DNA of 28,200 nt from contig KV419473.1 of NCBI GenBank assembly GCA_001630475.1, positions 1-28,200 on the forward strand, written 5' to 3'. The notes under the pieces were generated by a model. The model saw only the letters and a program-made list of their open reading frames with translations, had not been told where the DNA came from and did no database searches. Position numbers and translations under genes: made by a program. Below are positions 9,755-20,099 of the stretch, piece by piece. The first letter of the stretch is position 1. Every line of letters begins with the position of its first letter. The stretch comes from Sistotremastrum niveocremeum HHB9708 (Eukaryota; Basidiomycota; Agaricomycetes; Sistotremastrales; Sistotremastraceae).

Positions 9755-10060
9755 TCCTCAGCGTCGACTTTTCGTCCACCGTCGAAAGTCGAACGATCGG
9801 GAGTAGGAATCGATCGACGGAAATATACGGCTGGTACGTCTGAAGATTGCTTGGCAGTCGGAAGCATAGGGAACAGCTTCAACTACGTCGGTCGAAGGGA
9901 AGTTGTCGGAACAGAGAGGCGCTCGATACATCCAGCGCCATGATCGGGAGGATCAACAAATGAGGCCCGATCTCGATTCCGACCACTCAATGGCGGAGAA
10001 GAGAGCTCGGGAGAAGCTCTTCCAGATCGAAAGCATCCGTGACAGCGATCGTCGATCAAT

Positions 10061-10258
10061 CAATCTTCCAAAGTGATCGTCGGAAGGTCTTCGATTGACA
10101 GGTCCAGGTCGACGCCGTGAAGAAGAGGACGGCTGGACGAGGGAGAAGAGATCGAGATATTCTCGCAATCGATGCCAATAGTTGGATGCCGGAAGCTTCG
10201 GTGAAAGCCTTCGATATTTTGATGATGTGGATCGAAGTGAGCCGTGTCGATCGGAGGA
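10061..10258 (-). promoter_or_regulatory. conserved upstream block of unit 3
   Basis: Its left half matches 5735-5890 (TCGGAAGGTCTTCGATTGAC is shared with unit 1, as is TTGGATGCC). Its right half matches 7720-7785 of unit 2. It thus bridges the two and shows that the three upstream regions are homologous. Several short minus-strand frames cross it, but the copies agree better as DNA than in any frame. Confidence 0.45.
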
Positions 10259-11048
10259 TGGGAGGAGTGTGGACGAAAAGCTTCGGAGAAGTAGGAGATG
10301 CAGTCATCGGAGGAGCTTGTGATCGCTGATGACAGCCTGAGCGAAACCAACTGAGCTTGAGAAGCAAGAAGCTGGGGCTGGAGGGATCGGCACATACCTG
10401 AAATGGTGCCACATTTACTTCTTATTTCACCGCGGTGCGTAACTGAACGTGTCCGGGCCATAGTAATCACCACTTGAAGGGTATCTGAACGTCTAAGTAT
10501 CAACATTGATTTCTGGTGTTGCGAGATTGCTTTGGGAGACTCACCGAATTACATCAACGACATCCGGCGTCATCCACTGCCATTTTGTCGTCCATAATCT
10601 CCCTCGTTTTCCCGATTAATACAGCCATGAATTTATGCCCCGGAGTCTCCTTTGTCTTCCCACACAATTCTGAAAATTGGGTGATAATTGGATTATGCTG
10701 ATTTCGAAGAACGACTGCAAGCCGCTGAAGAATCCCAGTCAGTACGCACATCAAAGTCTTCTAACGTTCGATCGTACCAAATGCACGTCGTGTGAGTGCT
10801 ACTTCGCTCGCCAGAAATCGATAGATCATCAAGAACATCCGTGTGATATCTATCGCGCAAGCTGGGTACCCGCCGCTCGATGAATATTCCCCTGACACGG
10901 ATGTCCAACGCGGCTCTTGCTGCCGAGGGTAAAACCAATCAGATGGAGGCTCTTGACATCCTTCAAGTAATTCCAGAGAGGTAGGTCGACCAAAAGACGT
11001 CGAATAGCAAGTTCATCGCAGAGAACTGAGCTGGCGGAGTTTGAACGT

Positions 11049-11312
11049 TCAAAGCTTCACATTTCTTGCGAACGGAACAGATTTTCGAACAAAAAGTAGT
11101 ATATTATTATCCAATGAAGGGATACATAAATCAAGGGAAAGTAATCGACAGTCACCGACGATCCAATAGAGAGCATACAAAACATTGAGGCGGTTATACA
11201 TATGCTCCGGCAGCTTCAACAGTCCTACTGAGAATATTGATGCGTGACTACAGAAGGCTACCGAATCGAACCAGATGCCGGAGAACCCATTCAGACATCC
11301 CCGGTCACGGAC
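11049..11312 (-). CDS. putative exon of unit 4 containing the LDN motif
   Basis: Right after a CTCTAG acceptor (ending at 11313) an in-phase frame of 87 codons runs to a TGA at 11049. It begins VRDRGCLNGFSGIWFDS and includes YWIVGDCRLLSLDLC and PSLDNNILLFVRK. The last part is the conserved LDN motif, so the block here lies well inside an open frame. No known domain is recognised. It may end the protein, or a further splice may carry it into the SAMNLLF segment. Confidence 0.4.
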   Translation of the reverse strand, partial: VRDRGCLNGFSGIWFDSVAFCSHASIFSVGLLKLPEHMYNRLNVLYALYWIVGDCRLLSLDLCIPSLDNNILLFVRKSVPFARNVKL

Positions 11313-11968
11313 CTAGAGTAGGAAAATTTCATAAATGTTGCAGAAGAAAGAAAGCAGGAGGCGGCGTACCGATTATCCAGTGCTCGGACTCCATGGTCTT
11401 AGATTCGTATGACCCAATCTCAGCAACGGCTCGTCGCGTCTCGAAGCAGCACACTTTTTGTCAAGTATAGACTATTCCCTGAAAATCAGAAAGATAAATA
11501 AAGACTATGATAAGCACGAACAGACTTACCCAAATACGCCCGGAGCAAATCCGACAAGACGAATTGCAGTCGAACGCTTGAGCTCGTATATGTGCTCATG
11601 CACCTGAAGCTGTCTGACTGGCAGTTAGTGCAATGCGTCGAAAGGAACAGGGCCCAGGAGGCCGTGATGCGAAGGTCGTCCGGCAATCCACACATTGAGA
11701 ACGCTTTCGGAAAGTATTAGCTTCAAGAGACGCGGTCCAGATTTCACGAGATAAGCTTACCATCTGGTGTTCGGTGGGGCCAGCGTCGGCTCGTCAGACA
11801 ACACAAGACCTATTAAAGCCTCCATAAAACGATGAGAATCCGATCGACGGCAGGTAGTGTAGCGAGAATGAATGATGTGAGATAATCAAGAAAAAAGCAT
11901 TCACGATGCAGAGACACGTCGAGATTTCGCCGGCAAGACGAAGAAGGACCGATTCAAGTTCAAAGGAA

Positions 11969-12028
11969 GATAGAGATAGATGAGTGTGAGATGGGGAAAG
12001 TTTGGACAGAGGCTTCAGCCTTATATAC
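11969..12028 (-). promoter_or_regulatory. core promoter of unit 4
   Basis: Minus-strand GTATATAAGG (12019-12028), then CCCCATCTCACACTC and ATCTATCTCTATC. Standard unit promoter. Confidence 0.6.
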
Positions 12029-12439
12029 CCCATCGTCCCCTTCCTTCTGGTCTATTCGACGATCCGAAGATCGTTCGATCTGGAGCGACGAAGGACGGGA
12101 CTTTTCGGCAGTTACTTCGAGAATTTCTTGGCGACCGTAAGGAAGATTGACAGGCATCTTGACAAGTGAGATGGGGACGGAGCACAGAAGCACGCGAAGG
12201 ACCAGCTGCCTTCATCGGGAGGATCGGGAGATTGGTGAACTGAGGCTCAATCGCGTTATGGATGGCTCAAGGGGAGGAAGATGATCTCGGGAGAAGCGTT
12301 GGTAACGAATTTGCAGATACAGCGATCGTCAGAAGGTTTCCAATTGAAATTTCAACCGTGATGGTTTTGACTCTTGAGGATCTCCAATTTTCCTCTGGGG
12401 AATTCTTCCGGCGCCGCGGTGGAAAGCTGGATGGAGAAG

Positions 12440-12643
12440 CTAATATTCTTGCTGTGCGGACGACCGTTTTATCTCCATATTCCGTGGTATTTCAAATAGT
12501 AGTTGATCGACACTGACCAGAGTAAAGAGTTCGAAGAGAGAAGCATCGTTGAGAGCAAGCTGTCGGAGTATGAAAAGCGTACTCGCGAGGGAATAATCTA
12601 AGCTGGTTCGGGTTTCTCGGCCTGAGTTTGTGGACTTGAACAC
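12440..12643 (-). CDS. putative 3' exon of unit 5
   Basis: An open frame of about 67 codons ending in TAG at 12440. It reads TSLDYSLASTLFILRQLALN, then SLFELFTLVSVDQLLFEIP. Position and the D-x-S-L-x-x-x-x-F-[VI]-L pattern agree with ISNSDDSLSAIPFVL of unit 2, supporting a coding origin. The listed 5' end is only where the frame opens; a splice acceptor upstream is likely. Confidence 0.35.
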   Translation of the reverse strand: MFKSTNSGRETRTSLDYSLASTLFILRQLALNDASLFELFTLVSVDQLLFEIPRNMEIKRSSAQQEY

Positions 12644-12708
12644 GATCTATACCTCCACAACATAGCGATTTTCTTTTGCTGTCTCTACTGCTCAACTTCG
12701 AGGCCTAA

Positions 12709-12758
12709 GATTCCGAACAAAAAGAAGCACGATATTATCCAATGATGTGGTACATAAT
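12709..12758 (-). repeat. LDN block of unit 5
   Basis: TTCCGAACAAAAAG, then ATTATCCAAT (12734-12743), then GTGGTACATAAT on the plus strand. The minus strand reads SLDNIVLLFVRNLRPR. Confidence 0.6.
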
Positions 12759-12883
12759 CCTATATAAGTGAGATAACCCCACACAGCTGGCTGCAAGGCC
12801 TATTGCTTCTCGCCGCGAACGAAAAGTGGTCGTTTTCTTTGCGTGAAATGTACAGTATACAGAAAAAGCACGAGGCCTCTGGG

Positions 12884-13236
12884 TCATCGAATATATTCTT
12901 GCTGAAGCACGTTGAGGAGCGACACCCATGATCCTTGCTTCCTCTAGGGACGGTGATTGAGCGTTGTGTTGAATTGAATATTAAAGAAGACAATGACGCA
13001 CCTCACTCTCGTCTTCGATGCTTACGCAAACTTTCCTGTGGCCACTATAGTCGCTGATATCGAGCTCGTATTCATCGCCTACGCTGAAACATGAAAGCGA
13101 TCAGTTTATTTCGATTTGATACCAAATGAAGGGAATCTTACGGCGCAAATATGGAGCCCAGGAGGCGAAGTTTTACGTACGAATGTACCGAGCTGAGAGT
13201 AAGCACTATGTTGGAGGCCAAACGAAAGGATCGATA
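12884..13236 (-). CDS. putative middle exons of unit 5
   Basis: Three exons join in phase: 13236-13142, 13083-13002 and 12943-12884. The two introns are both 58 nt, with GTAAGA/TTTCAG and GTGCGT/CCCTAG borders. The product reads LSSVHSYVKLRLLGSIFAP, then VGDEYELDISDYSG, then RKQGSWVSLLNVLQQEYIR and a TGA. A short Y-x-L-D motif in the second exon recurs at similar positions in units 6, 9 and 10. The first exon's true 5' border is uncertain, and no family is recognised. Confidence 0.4.
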
Positions 13237-13520
13237 CTGCATAATTTTATCAACGGAATGTAAGTATAAGAAAAGAAATCGGAGAATGAAGACTCACGCC
13301 GAAGATCTCAGCAAGCTGTCACTCTCACACGATTCGTCAACGTCAATCGGAACGACTCAATATCTTTCCCGAGCACAAAGTCGAGGCAAGACCGTAGAGG
13401 ACCGGTTTACCAACACGAAAATGTCAAGGATTTTAGATATTGAAGGTGATGAGAGATAGCGGGGGCAAGAGGGTGAAAAACAAGAGCATGACGAGCACAA
13501 GACGAACAATAACAGTAGGA

Positions 13521-13574
13521 AATAGATAAGGGATAGATGGGGTATTCGCAAGAGGGCAATGGGTCTTTATATAG
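13521..13574 (-). promoter_or_regulatory. core promoter of unit 5
   Basis: Minus-strand CTATATAAAG (13565-13574) followed by ACCCCATCTATCCC and TTATCTATTTCC. Confidence 0.55.
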
Positions 13575-14494
13575 CTGAACGAGATGAGTCGGACGTGTCG
13601 GGTCATCTAAGGCTTGGCGCTCGGGAGGAATGGGAAGGGGTTGAGCGATGGGCGCAAGATCGAGGAGGAATCGGATCGAAAAGAAGGGCATGCAGAGAAC
13701 TAGCGAAACACCGTTCACGATCGGGAGGATGCGATGCGATGAATATCTTGATCGCCGGGACTGTAGATCGAGGAAGCAAACTGAGGGAAAGGGATGATCG
13801 GACGGAAGGGGCTAAGCGCTGATCGTCGGAGAGGTATGTCGATCGAGAAAGTGACAGGACTTCTTCCGGATCTTCGGAAATGATCTGATGATGTCAGGGA
13901 CTGGATGGGTTGCATGACGTCGGTATTTTGGATATGTTTCCGTTGAGACTGCCAGTCTCCAAGAAATATTCTAGGGATGCGACTGTAAATCAGGGAGAGT
14001 AATTTTAGGATGTAGCGTAGCAGCTCACCATTCTCAATCCGAAAAATCGTGCTGAGTTCAAGCCAGATAATATCACCGTGAGACCCATCGCAAGAGTCTT
14101 CGTGTAGAAATTTGGATAGATTTGTCCATCCATGGTCCATCCATCCAGCAGCCGCGGCATCACCCATCCAGCTCGAAGGAGAAGCTTAGTCTTGGGACAG
14201 ACGAGGTGCGTCAAATCTCATTGCCTGTGAACATCCATATAGATTCAACGTTGACAGATCCATCCAGTAGAACGAGGAGCCTGGGGCACACGACAACGAG
14301 AAACGAGCAAGCGGAGTTTCAAGTGAAGTCGCGAGTTGAACGCTTATGTAATCCTTTCCATTCTTCGCTGTTTGTTGACTTGACACATTCGAACGCGATC
14401 TCATTCGCAAGTCCTTCACCTATATCTGAACTATCACTGAATGAGGTCTCGTTCGCATTGTTGAATCCCGTTTTTGCAATTTGAAGCCAACACG

Positions 14495-14550
14495 AAGATT
14501 CTGGATCAAACGAAGCATCACATTATCCAAGACGAGATATATAGTAAATG
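14495..14550 (-). repeat. LDN block of unit 6
   Basis: ATTATCCAAG at 14522-14531 with a diverged ATCAAACGAAG in place of TCGAACAAAAA. The minus-strand frame reads YLVLDNVMLRLIQNLR, close to unit 8 (LILDNTMRRLIRIR). These two differ in many bases but agree in residues. Confidence 0.55.
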
Positions 14551-15193
14551 AAAGTGATTTGTGTTAAGCTGCTCGGCAATCCGCCAGGTTTCTCGCTCCG
14601 TACACCACATCCCTTCACCAATCAACCTCAGAGTCGAGCAGACCAGGTCGACTTACTCCAGCTATCGCCCCTAAACCGCACAGCCAAGCCTAAACCAGAC
14701 GAAGAATCGGGATCAAAGGGTCATATGACCATTTCGTTTGGGGTTTGAAAGGAGGGTTCTATGGGAATAAACCAAGATGAGCCGCTTTATTTCGACGATT
14801 GAAAGAAAAGAATTAAACGCACTATGTGGGAAGGTGAATATGTTGAGCAGAGGACGATGGAACGGCAATGTCGATTGACGGTGTTGCGAACGTGTAATAC
14901 ACCATTGTCTCGAAGACACCCTATCAGCCAATAAAACTTATTATCAGCATCGAGAATATAGACATCATGAGGTTGGTCGACGTACATTTGAAAAGTCTGT
15001 ATACATAATCGAGCGTGGAAGAGCTGACTCCGTAGGTCAAGAATATATCCGCAAGTAGAGAGGTGTCGAGCCGGATAGGTTGTGCTTTGCTAGAGGGACG
15101 TCTATCGCCGACGCGCTACGTGATGCAAAGGATAGAGGAAGTAGAGTGTGTCTATGCAAGAAGGAAGAGCTGTGACTTCTACGAGTTACATTC

Positions 15194-15248
15194 GGATAGA
15201 TGGATGAAAGATGGGGAAAAAGTAGACAAAACTTGACGCCTTATATAC
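15194..15248 (-). promoter_or_regulatory. core promoter of unit 6
   Basis: Minus-strand GTATATAAGG (15239-15248), then TTTTCCCCATCTTTC and ATCCATCTATCC. Confidence 0.6.
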
Positions 15249-15589
15249 CACAGGAGTCCAGAAGAGATCGTCGATGGAGAGTCGAGACAGCTGTCATCGG
15301 AAGAAAACTCGATCATAGGAACGACTCGGATGGATACTCGATGATCGGCTTGGCATTCGGAGAGACCTGGAAGTTGCAGGGACTCGATCGAGTTTCCGAT
15401 GAAATCGGAAGAATATCTGTCAAGCAGATCGATCGATCGCTGCCGAGCTTTGGATATCGGACAAATCGTCAAGGGGAGGACTCTGTTTGACATGGGACTC
15501 GGACCCGGGAGTTGAACACTCGTTCCGACTGATACTGTTTTCAAATTTTCTTCGAGACCTTACGGCTTCAAAAGTCACCCCAGGACATC

Positions 15590-16400
15590 CGGACAAAAAT
15601 AGCATATATTCAAAAATACCCTATACTAAAAACACCACATCGTATTCTCGCACACCAGACACGCAAGAGCCCCTATTAGACGGACTGCAAAGGCTCGAAG
15701 ATAGGAGGAGACCGTTTGCGAAGGTAGTTCTCGAGAAGGAAGAGACGGCCTGGCCAGACTGCACATGAAGTCAGTGATCATCGAACCGACTGTGGAGCAA
15801 CACCTACCAACAATGCCCACAAATGACTGATGAAAGAATGCGCTATCTCAAGCTTGATCCCACATTCGGCGACCGTCCTTCATTTGGGGTCATGAGCGAT
15901 CGCGCGAGACACCTGGAGATATCCAGATCAAAAATGGCCCGATCGCACGCCCAGAGAGGAAAGGAACTCACCAAGTGAATGTGAAAGGAGTATCGAAGGC
16001 AAGTCTACTCCCCCGATGTAAGACAGTGGTCGCAGAAAGGCGAACTAAACAGCACTGTTCGTCAGCTACGTATCGATGAACGAGAGGTGTAAGAAAGACG
16101 TGCCTGGAGCAGCTAGTGGCGGTGCAGAACCCTGGAAAAAACGAGCGAGGAGACAGATCCAAGAAGTGTCATCGCAGCCATCCCACCGAGGAGTATGTTT
16201 GGATATAAGTGAGAGGATAGATAGAGTGAGATGGGGTAAGATGGGGAATCGTTCGTTCGAGGGGAACAGCTTTATACTCCAGAGACGTCCGAAGATTCCG
16301 GAAGAGCTACATGTAAGAGGGGAGATCGGGCGGACACGATCGACGGACCAAACCCGTTGTTCGACAAAGTGATCAGGCTTCTTTCGGGGCCACACGGAAG
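15590..16400 (-). repeat. array unit 7
   Basis: Promoter 16215-16277. A degenerate LDN-type block lies at 15590-15632, where GGACAAAAATAG followed by CATATATTCAAAAA replaces TCGAACAAAAA and the ATTATCCAAT core. Coding signal in between is weak: several GT/AG pairs and short frames, but no conserved peptide that I could match. Confidence 0.4.
16215..16277 (-). promoter_or_regulatory. core promoter of unit 7
   Basis: Minus-strand GTATAAAG (16270-16277) followed by CCCCATCTTACCCCATC, then CACTCTATCTATCC. Confidence 0.55.
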
Positions 16401-16554
16401 ACTCTTCTCATTCAATTCGAGAAGACTAGGGAATGACTGAGGCGGCCGATTGTTCCACGGGAGAAAATCTCGCATGACAGCTCGATCGACGGCACCGACA
16501 GAGCTTCTTCGGGACAGGCTGGGGATTTGGAATGATTTTCAGGCACGAAAGGTG

Positions 16555-17000
16555 CATTGAGTTGAGGAAGTGTCATCGACGAGTTGACATCTCTGGCGCC
16601 TGTGTGGTCGATCAATGCCTGAATCATTTTCCGCTCTGCTTCTCCTCGCCAAGAACGTGAGACTGCAGATCGGCGGATCTTTCTTTACACTGCAAGAAGT
16701 TTCTGATGGCTGAAGATGTCTCAAGCAGCGAGCATGACTCGGCACTTAGCTACATTGCTCGATTATAGACCGCTTGGGACGGTGAGTTAGAAATGATGTC
16801 ATGATGCTCTCTTTTTGCCGCTGATTTTGGGGAGGTATGCAGCATCGCTGGTAGTACGAAAGGATTGAAGCGACAAGGTGGATTCAAGACTGGCCGAAAG
16901 CAAGGCCGAAAGTGAAGAGTTGAGACTCCGATAGCTGACGAATCATCTCCCTGATTTGGAAAAGCGGAGACTGAATCCTCCTTGTCAAGCCAGAAAGCTT
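16555..17000 (-). repeat. remnant 3' part of a further array unit
   Basis: Minus-strand GCCAGAGATGTCAACTCGTC (about 16571-16590) matches CCTCAGAGACGTCAATTTCG of unit 2's ETSIS segment. Further right, AAGCGGAGACTGAA at about 16963 resembles the GCGGAGTTTGAA element that sits 70-210 bp from the LDN block in other units. No promoter block follows; instead the pyranose oxidase gene begins. This looks like a unit whose 5' half has been lost. Confidence 0.35.
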
Positions 17001-17318
17001 ACATCATCGTCGGACATCGGCTCTCCAGTCAATTTTCTCACTCGTCGACAACTTGTCCGTCTCAGTACTGTTCTTCATGCAAGACTTTACATGTATTCCG
17101 CGTCGATCATTTCAGGCTTGTATTTGGATTCATGCGCGTACTATGCATGTACAGAACTGGCAACTCCTCCAAGAGATTGAGCGACAGAATGAAACGATGA
17201 ATATCTCAGATTCTCAACGTTACCGAAGCAACACGACAACAAGAACAGTGACAGGACCAACATAACATCATACACGACTGTCCAGAAGATTCAAGAGACT
17301 TCGAAACTAAACCAATCC
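17001..17318. other. intergenic, 3' flank of pyranose oxidase
   Basis: No gene supported. Short plus-strand frames overlap here without motifs. It presumably holds the 3' UTR and polyadenylation site of the minus-strand oxidase gene. Confidence 0.4.
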
Positions 17319-19989
17319 TTACTTGGCCTTCTCCGCGATAACGGTACTGGCTCGGATAGCATAGCACATGCTAGTCAAAGTCGGATTCGCCGCAAAGGCA
17401 GTCGGAATGATACCGTTTCCGCCCAAGAAGAGATTGGAGAAGTCGTAGACTTGAGAAAACTCATCGACGACCGAGTAATTCTTGACGTTTCCGGGAGGAT
17501 GGGGTGGTTTCGCGGATTTGCTGTTGTGCCGAGCCGTTGCGTCAACGTTGAGTCTTAGGAAAGATGAGAAACAGATTGCTTACCCAGGTTGGAATGCGCG
17601 GAAAGTTCCCTAAGGCGGTGTTAGATTGTGCCTTTGGCTCACACGAATGCGTACTCACGGCGAGATGAAGGGCAAGGCCAGGCTCCAAGAATTGAGGTTC
17701 AGAACCAGGAAGATACCCGCCGAGTTTCGTAGCAACCTGCCAGACGTGATTAGCGCTTCTTTACTGGTCCGTATGTGCTAGCAGGTCCTTACGTTGGTCA
17801 TACTGATGTTCAGATCAGTCAGGGATCACGATCGATATGAACAGTAAAAGACTCACTCAGCCATCATCATGCCACTCTCTTTCCTAGACTGCGGAGTCAT
17901 CTGGAAATGGAAGGTGGGCTGTGGCATATCGTATCCGTCACGGTGCTTATCGCTAAACGTCAAAGTATTTGTCTCGACGGGCTCATTGCGTCCGAAGAAG
18001 CGCAAGTCGACTACGACCCTGCTGTCGATGGTCGCGCCGACTTTACCGTACGAGAATGCATCGCGGTGGATCTATTTGATCGTGAGAGGGGGCATCGAAT
18101 TAGGCTGAATGTTACTGACCTGAGTGTGCCAGGGATGTTCCTTCGAGATCGGGCTCGTGACCTGTCGAAGTAGTGAATTGGATTATGAGTCGAGGATGTA
18201 AACTTTCTTGATGGACGCACTTGTGGCTCGGGCTCGTCGAAAGGCATCGCAATAGGATCCAACGGGAAGTCCCTTATATGGTCCTCGACTCTCTTCTTCC
18301 AGTCCTCCTTGGGATGTTCTCGAACGTCGGCGATGAGATCACGGTACAGCATGATCTCTGTTATCGACCGTGAGACATACTTGAGATTGGATTTCGGTGG
18401 AAGACTTACGACAGAAGGCCATGGTTTGTTCGGTGATATATTTCCCCTGAAAGCGGATCAATAATTAAAGAAGACGATTAACGGGTAGTCACAAATCACT
18501 CACCAGCGCCGGCATCTCCTGTTCTTTAGCGAAGAACGAATTTGCAAGGATCTAGATTCCAGTTAGAATCGATGCAAAGCAAGGACCACTGTAGAAGATA
18601 ATTACCTGAGGAGTTCCGACAGCACCAGCTGCAATAATATATACCTTTGCCTTGACTTGGACGTTCGTATCGACCTTCCCGAGGCGAAGGCGCGTGCATT
18701 CGACGAAATCTATCTCTCCTTTGCCGGGCAATTGCCAGACGCGAGTGCATCGTGTGTTCGGATAGAGTTCGAAGAAATCGCCAGCTCTGACAACTTCCTC
18801 TTCATCTACTTTGAGGGAGACTCCCAAATCCTTCAGCACAGTATGAGCTGAATGCCTAGCGAAGAGACAACGAAATCAGCGTCAAAATAGTGGAAATATA
18901 ATTTTAGATGACATGCCAGGTAACGAATCTTGGGTCCACGGTATCTCTATCGCAAGCCAACGGCAACGCTTTGAATTTTCTAGCAGGGGCATTACCGACA
19001 GCCGGGAACTCCTTGATAAGTGTGTCCAAGACCAATTGATGGCGGATCGAATGGGAGAACTGGTTTTCTCCGACACCAATGAGTTTCTTTGCCCTCGTAT
19101 ACAGCCTTACCCATTCGGCATTGTTCTTGGTATCATCTTCGTCTAAGCGAGGCCTTTCGAGATCGGGATCCAGCTCGGGGCATGCACAGGTCCAGTGGGT
19201 GGACATGCCGCCGACGCATCGGGTCACGGCTTCCGCGCCAAGATTGAATTCTGGCAGCTGCTCCGGGTTCTGATTGTTGCGAACGAACCATTTGGAGCTA
19301 GAGTTTGCTTTAGTTGAGAAGACGAACAAGTGTTGTGGGATTAACTTACGCTCTGGCGTTGGGATTGTTGTCAACTGTGACTTTGATGTCTTCAAACCAC
19401 GGAAGGAATACCCTGATGTACAACACGATCAGTGGGTCATATCCTTGAGAAGCTCAGACGACGTACTCCGGATCCGCATTTGTGACAGGGACGTTGGTTA
19501 CCGGCACGGAAACCGTACTCAAGTCTCCCTATATTGATGCGTCAGAATCTTGCTCTATATACTCACAAAGGCCACACATACCTGAATGATGTGAACGAAC
19601 CTATCGATGTCTGGAAAATTGACTGAGTGAATAACAGAGCAGCGCTGACAATGGCATTAGCAACCTTTCTGAAAATCGATACTGTTCTTCTTGTGGCTAC
19701 CAGGCACTGCGGTGTCGCTTCAAGAATAATCAGTATGACTGCAGTCGACGGGGTCCATGATTCTCTCACAGGCCGCCAATATCGGTCATAAGGATCTTCA
19801 ACTTTGGGTTAATGCGATGTAGTTCCGCGGCGAAGGTGGCCCCAATAGGACCGCTTCCAGCGATGAACACCTGAGGTCCGTGATGAAAACACATTTCAAA
19901 TGAGAGAATGAGCGACCGACATCCGGTGTGAGCGTCGTGGACAATTGCGGGAGGGCTTTGGCTGCCTTGTATTCTGCGGAGTGGTCCAT
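17319..19989 (-). CDS. pyranose 2-oxidase (GMC-type flavoenzyme), 615 aa, 17 exons
   Basis: Exons, minus strand: 19989-19921, 19870-19770, 19717-19665, 19622-19582, 19528-19467, 19412-19350, 19297-18917, 18855-18606, 18551-18504, 18446-18410, 18357-18221, 18161-18120, 18071-17857, 17802-17793, 17736-17659, 17609-17584, 17553-17319. They sum to 1848 nt with all phases consistent. Seen: FAD dinucleotide-binding [14 protein letters not shown] (residues 24-37); the [10 protein letters not shown] motif whose His164 matches the histidine covalently bound to FAD in Trametes pyranose 2-oxidase; YITEQ and PFDEPEPQ; the substrate-loop region HRDAFSYG; catalytic His527 in LHLAGT; catalytic Asn594 in AANPTLTS. 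Length is close to the family's roughly 620 aa. In the family the enzyme oxidises glucose and related pyranoses at C2 and reduces O2 to H2O2 or reduces quinones. No signal peptide is seen. The region between the catalytic His and Asn is about 22 residues longer than in Trametes as I recall it, so substrate range may differ. Confidence 0.93.
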
Positions 19990-20072
19990 GATAAACGGTG
20001 GATTGTGTGTCTGTTAAACTTCGCTTGAAGATGTGCTTGTGAGGTGAAGAATGTCCAAGTAAGATGGGCAGT

Positions 20073-20078
20073 CTTATA
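20073..20078 (-). promoter_or_regulatory. TATA box of the pyranose oxidase gene
   Basis: Minus-strand CTATAAGAC places a TATAAG 84-89 bp upstream of the ATG at 19989. It is followed closely by GCCCATCTTAC, reminiscent of the CCCATCT tract in the array promoters but much nearer to the TATA box. The start context is TTATCATGG, with A at -3. Confidence 0.5.
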
Positions 20079-20099
20079 GGAGAAAAATTAGCAGCTCGC

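Larger units (their letters stand above)
7800..10258 (-). repeat. array unit 3, carrying a MITE
   Basis: Upstream block 10061-10258, promoter 9687-9754, LDN block 8881-8932, and a segment reading ISKPDNSVSAM (about 8770-8850) matching ISNSDDSLSA of unit 2. A MITE at 8259-8526 is inserted in the 3' part. In the LDN frame there is a TGA directly after LDNTI, after which FFVRNFGF continues the motif. This copy therefore carries a nonsense codon in the conserved frame and is probably not functional. Confidence 0.5.
10330..12350 (-). repeat. array unit 4
   Basis: Promoter 11969-12028, upstream pieces at about 12230-12350 (GCGATCGTCAGAAGGT and AACTGAGGC), LDN block at 11080-11130 and a PPAQFSAMNLLF segment (about 10985-11045) corresponding to SLSA in unit 2. 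A possible start ATG lies at about 11829, with a GTAAGC donor ending the first exon and further GTAAGT and AG sites downstream, so the unit has the look of a multi-exon gene. Confidence 0.5.
12440..13860 (-). repeat. array unit 5
   Basis: A shorter copy: promoter 13521-13574, LDN block 12709-12758 and a SLDYSLASTLFIL segment (about 12565) matching the SLSA block. Only about 300 bp follow the LDN block before unit 4's upstream region. The LDN frame reads GLCTTSLDNIVLLFVRNLR, the cleanest version of the motif, and then closes. Confidence 0.55.
14186..15500 (-). repeat. array unit 6
   Basis: Promoter 15194-15248 and LDN block 14495-14550, 716 bp apart. A frame from an ATG at about 14987 reads YVDQPHDVYILDADNKFYWL, containing the Y-x-L-D motif. 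Downstream of the LDN block a frame including TSLETPLARFSL (about 14310) falls on the plus-strand GCGGAGTTT element that marks the SLSA segment in the other units. Confidence 0.45.

Noticed and set aside
10060-10506. 148-codon minus-strand open frame upstream of unit 3
   Set aside because: It overlaps the upstream block that is conserved as DNA in units 1 and 2, and those copies do not keep one shared frame through it.
14122-14484. 120-codon plus-strand open frame
   Set aside because: It begins in a simple CCATCCATCC stretch, has unremarkable Ser-rich composition, and is antisense to unit 6's 3' segment.
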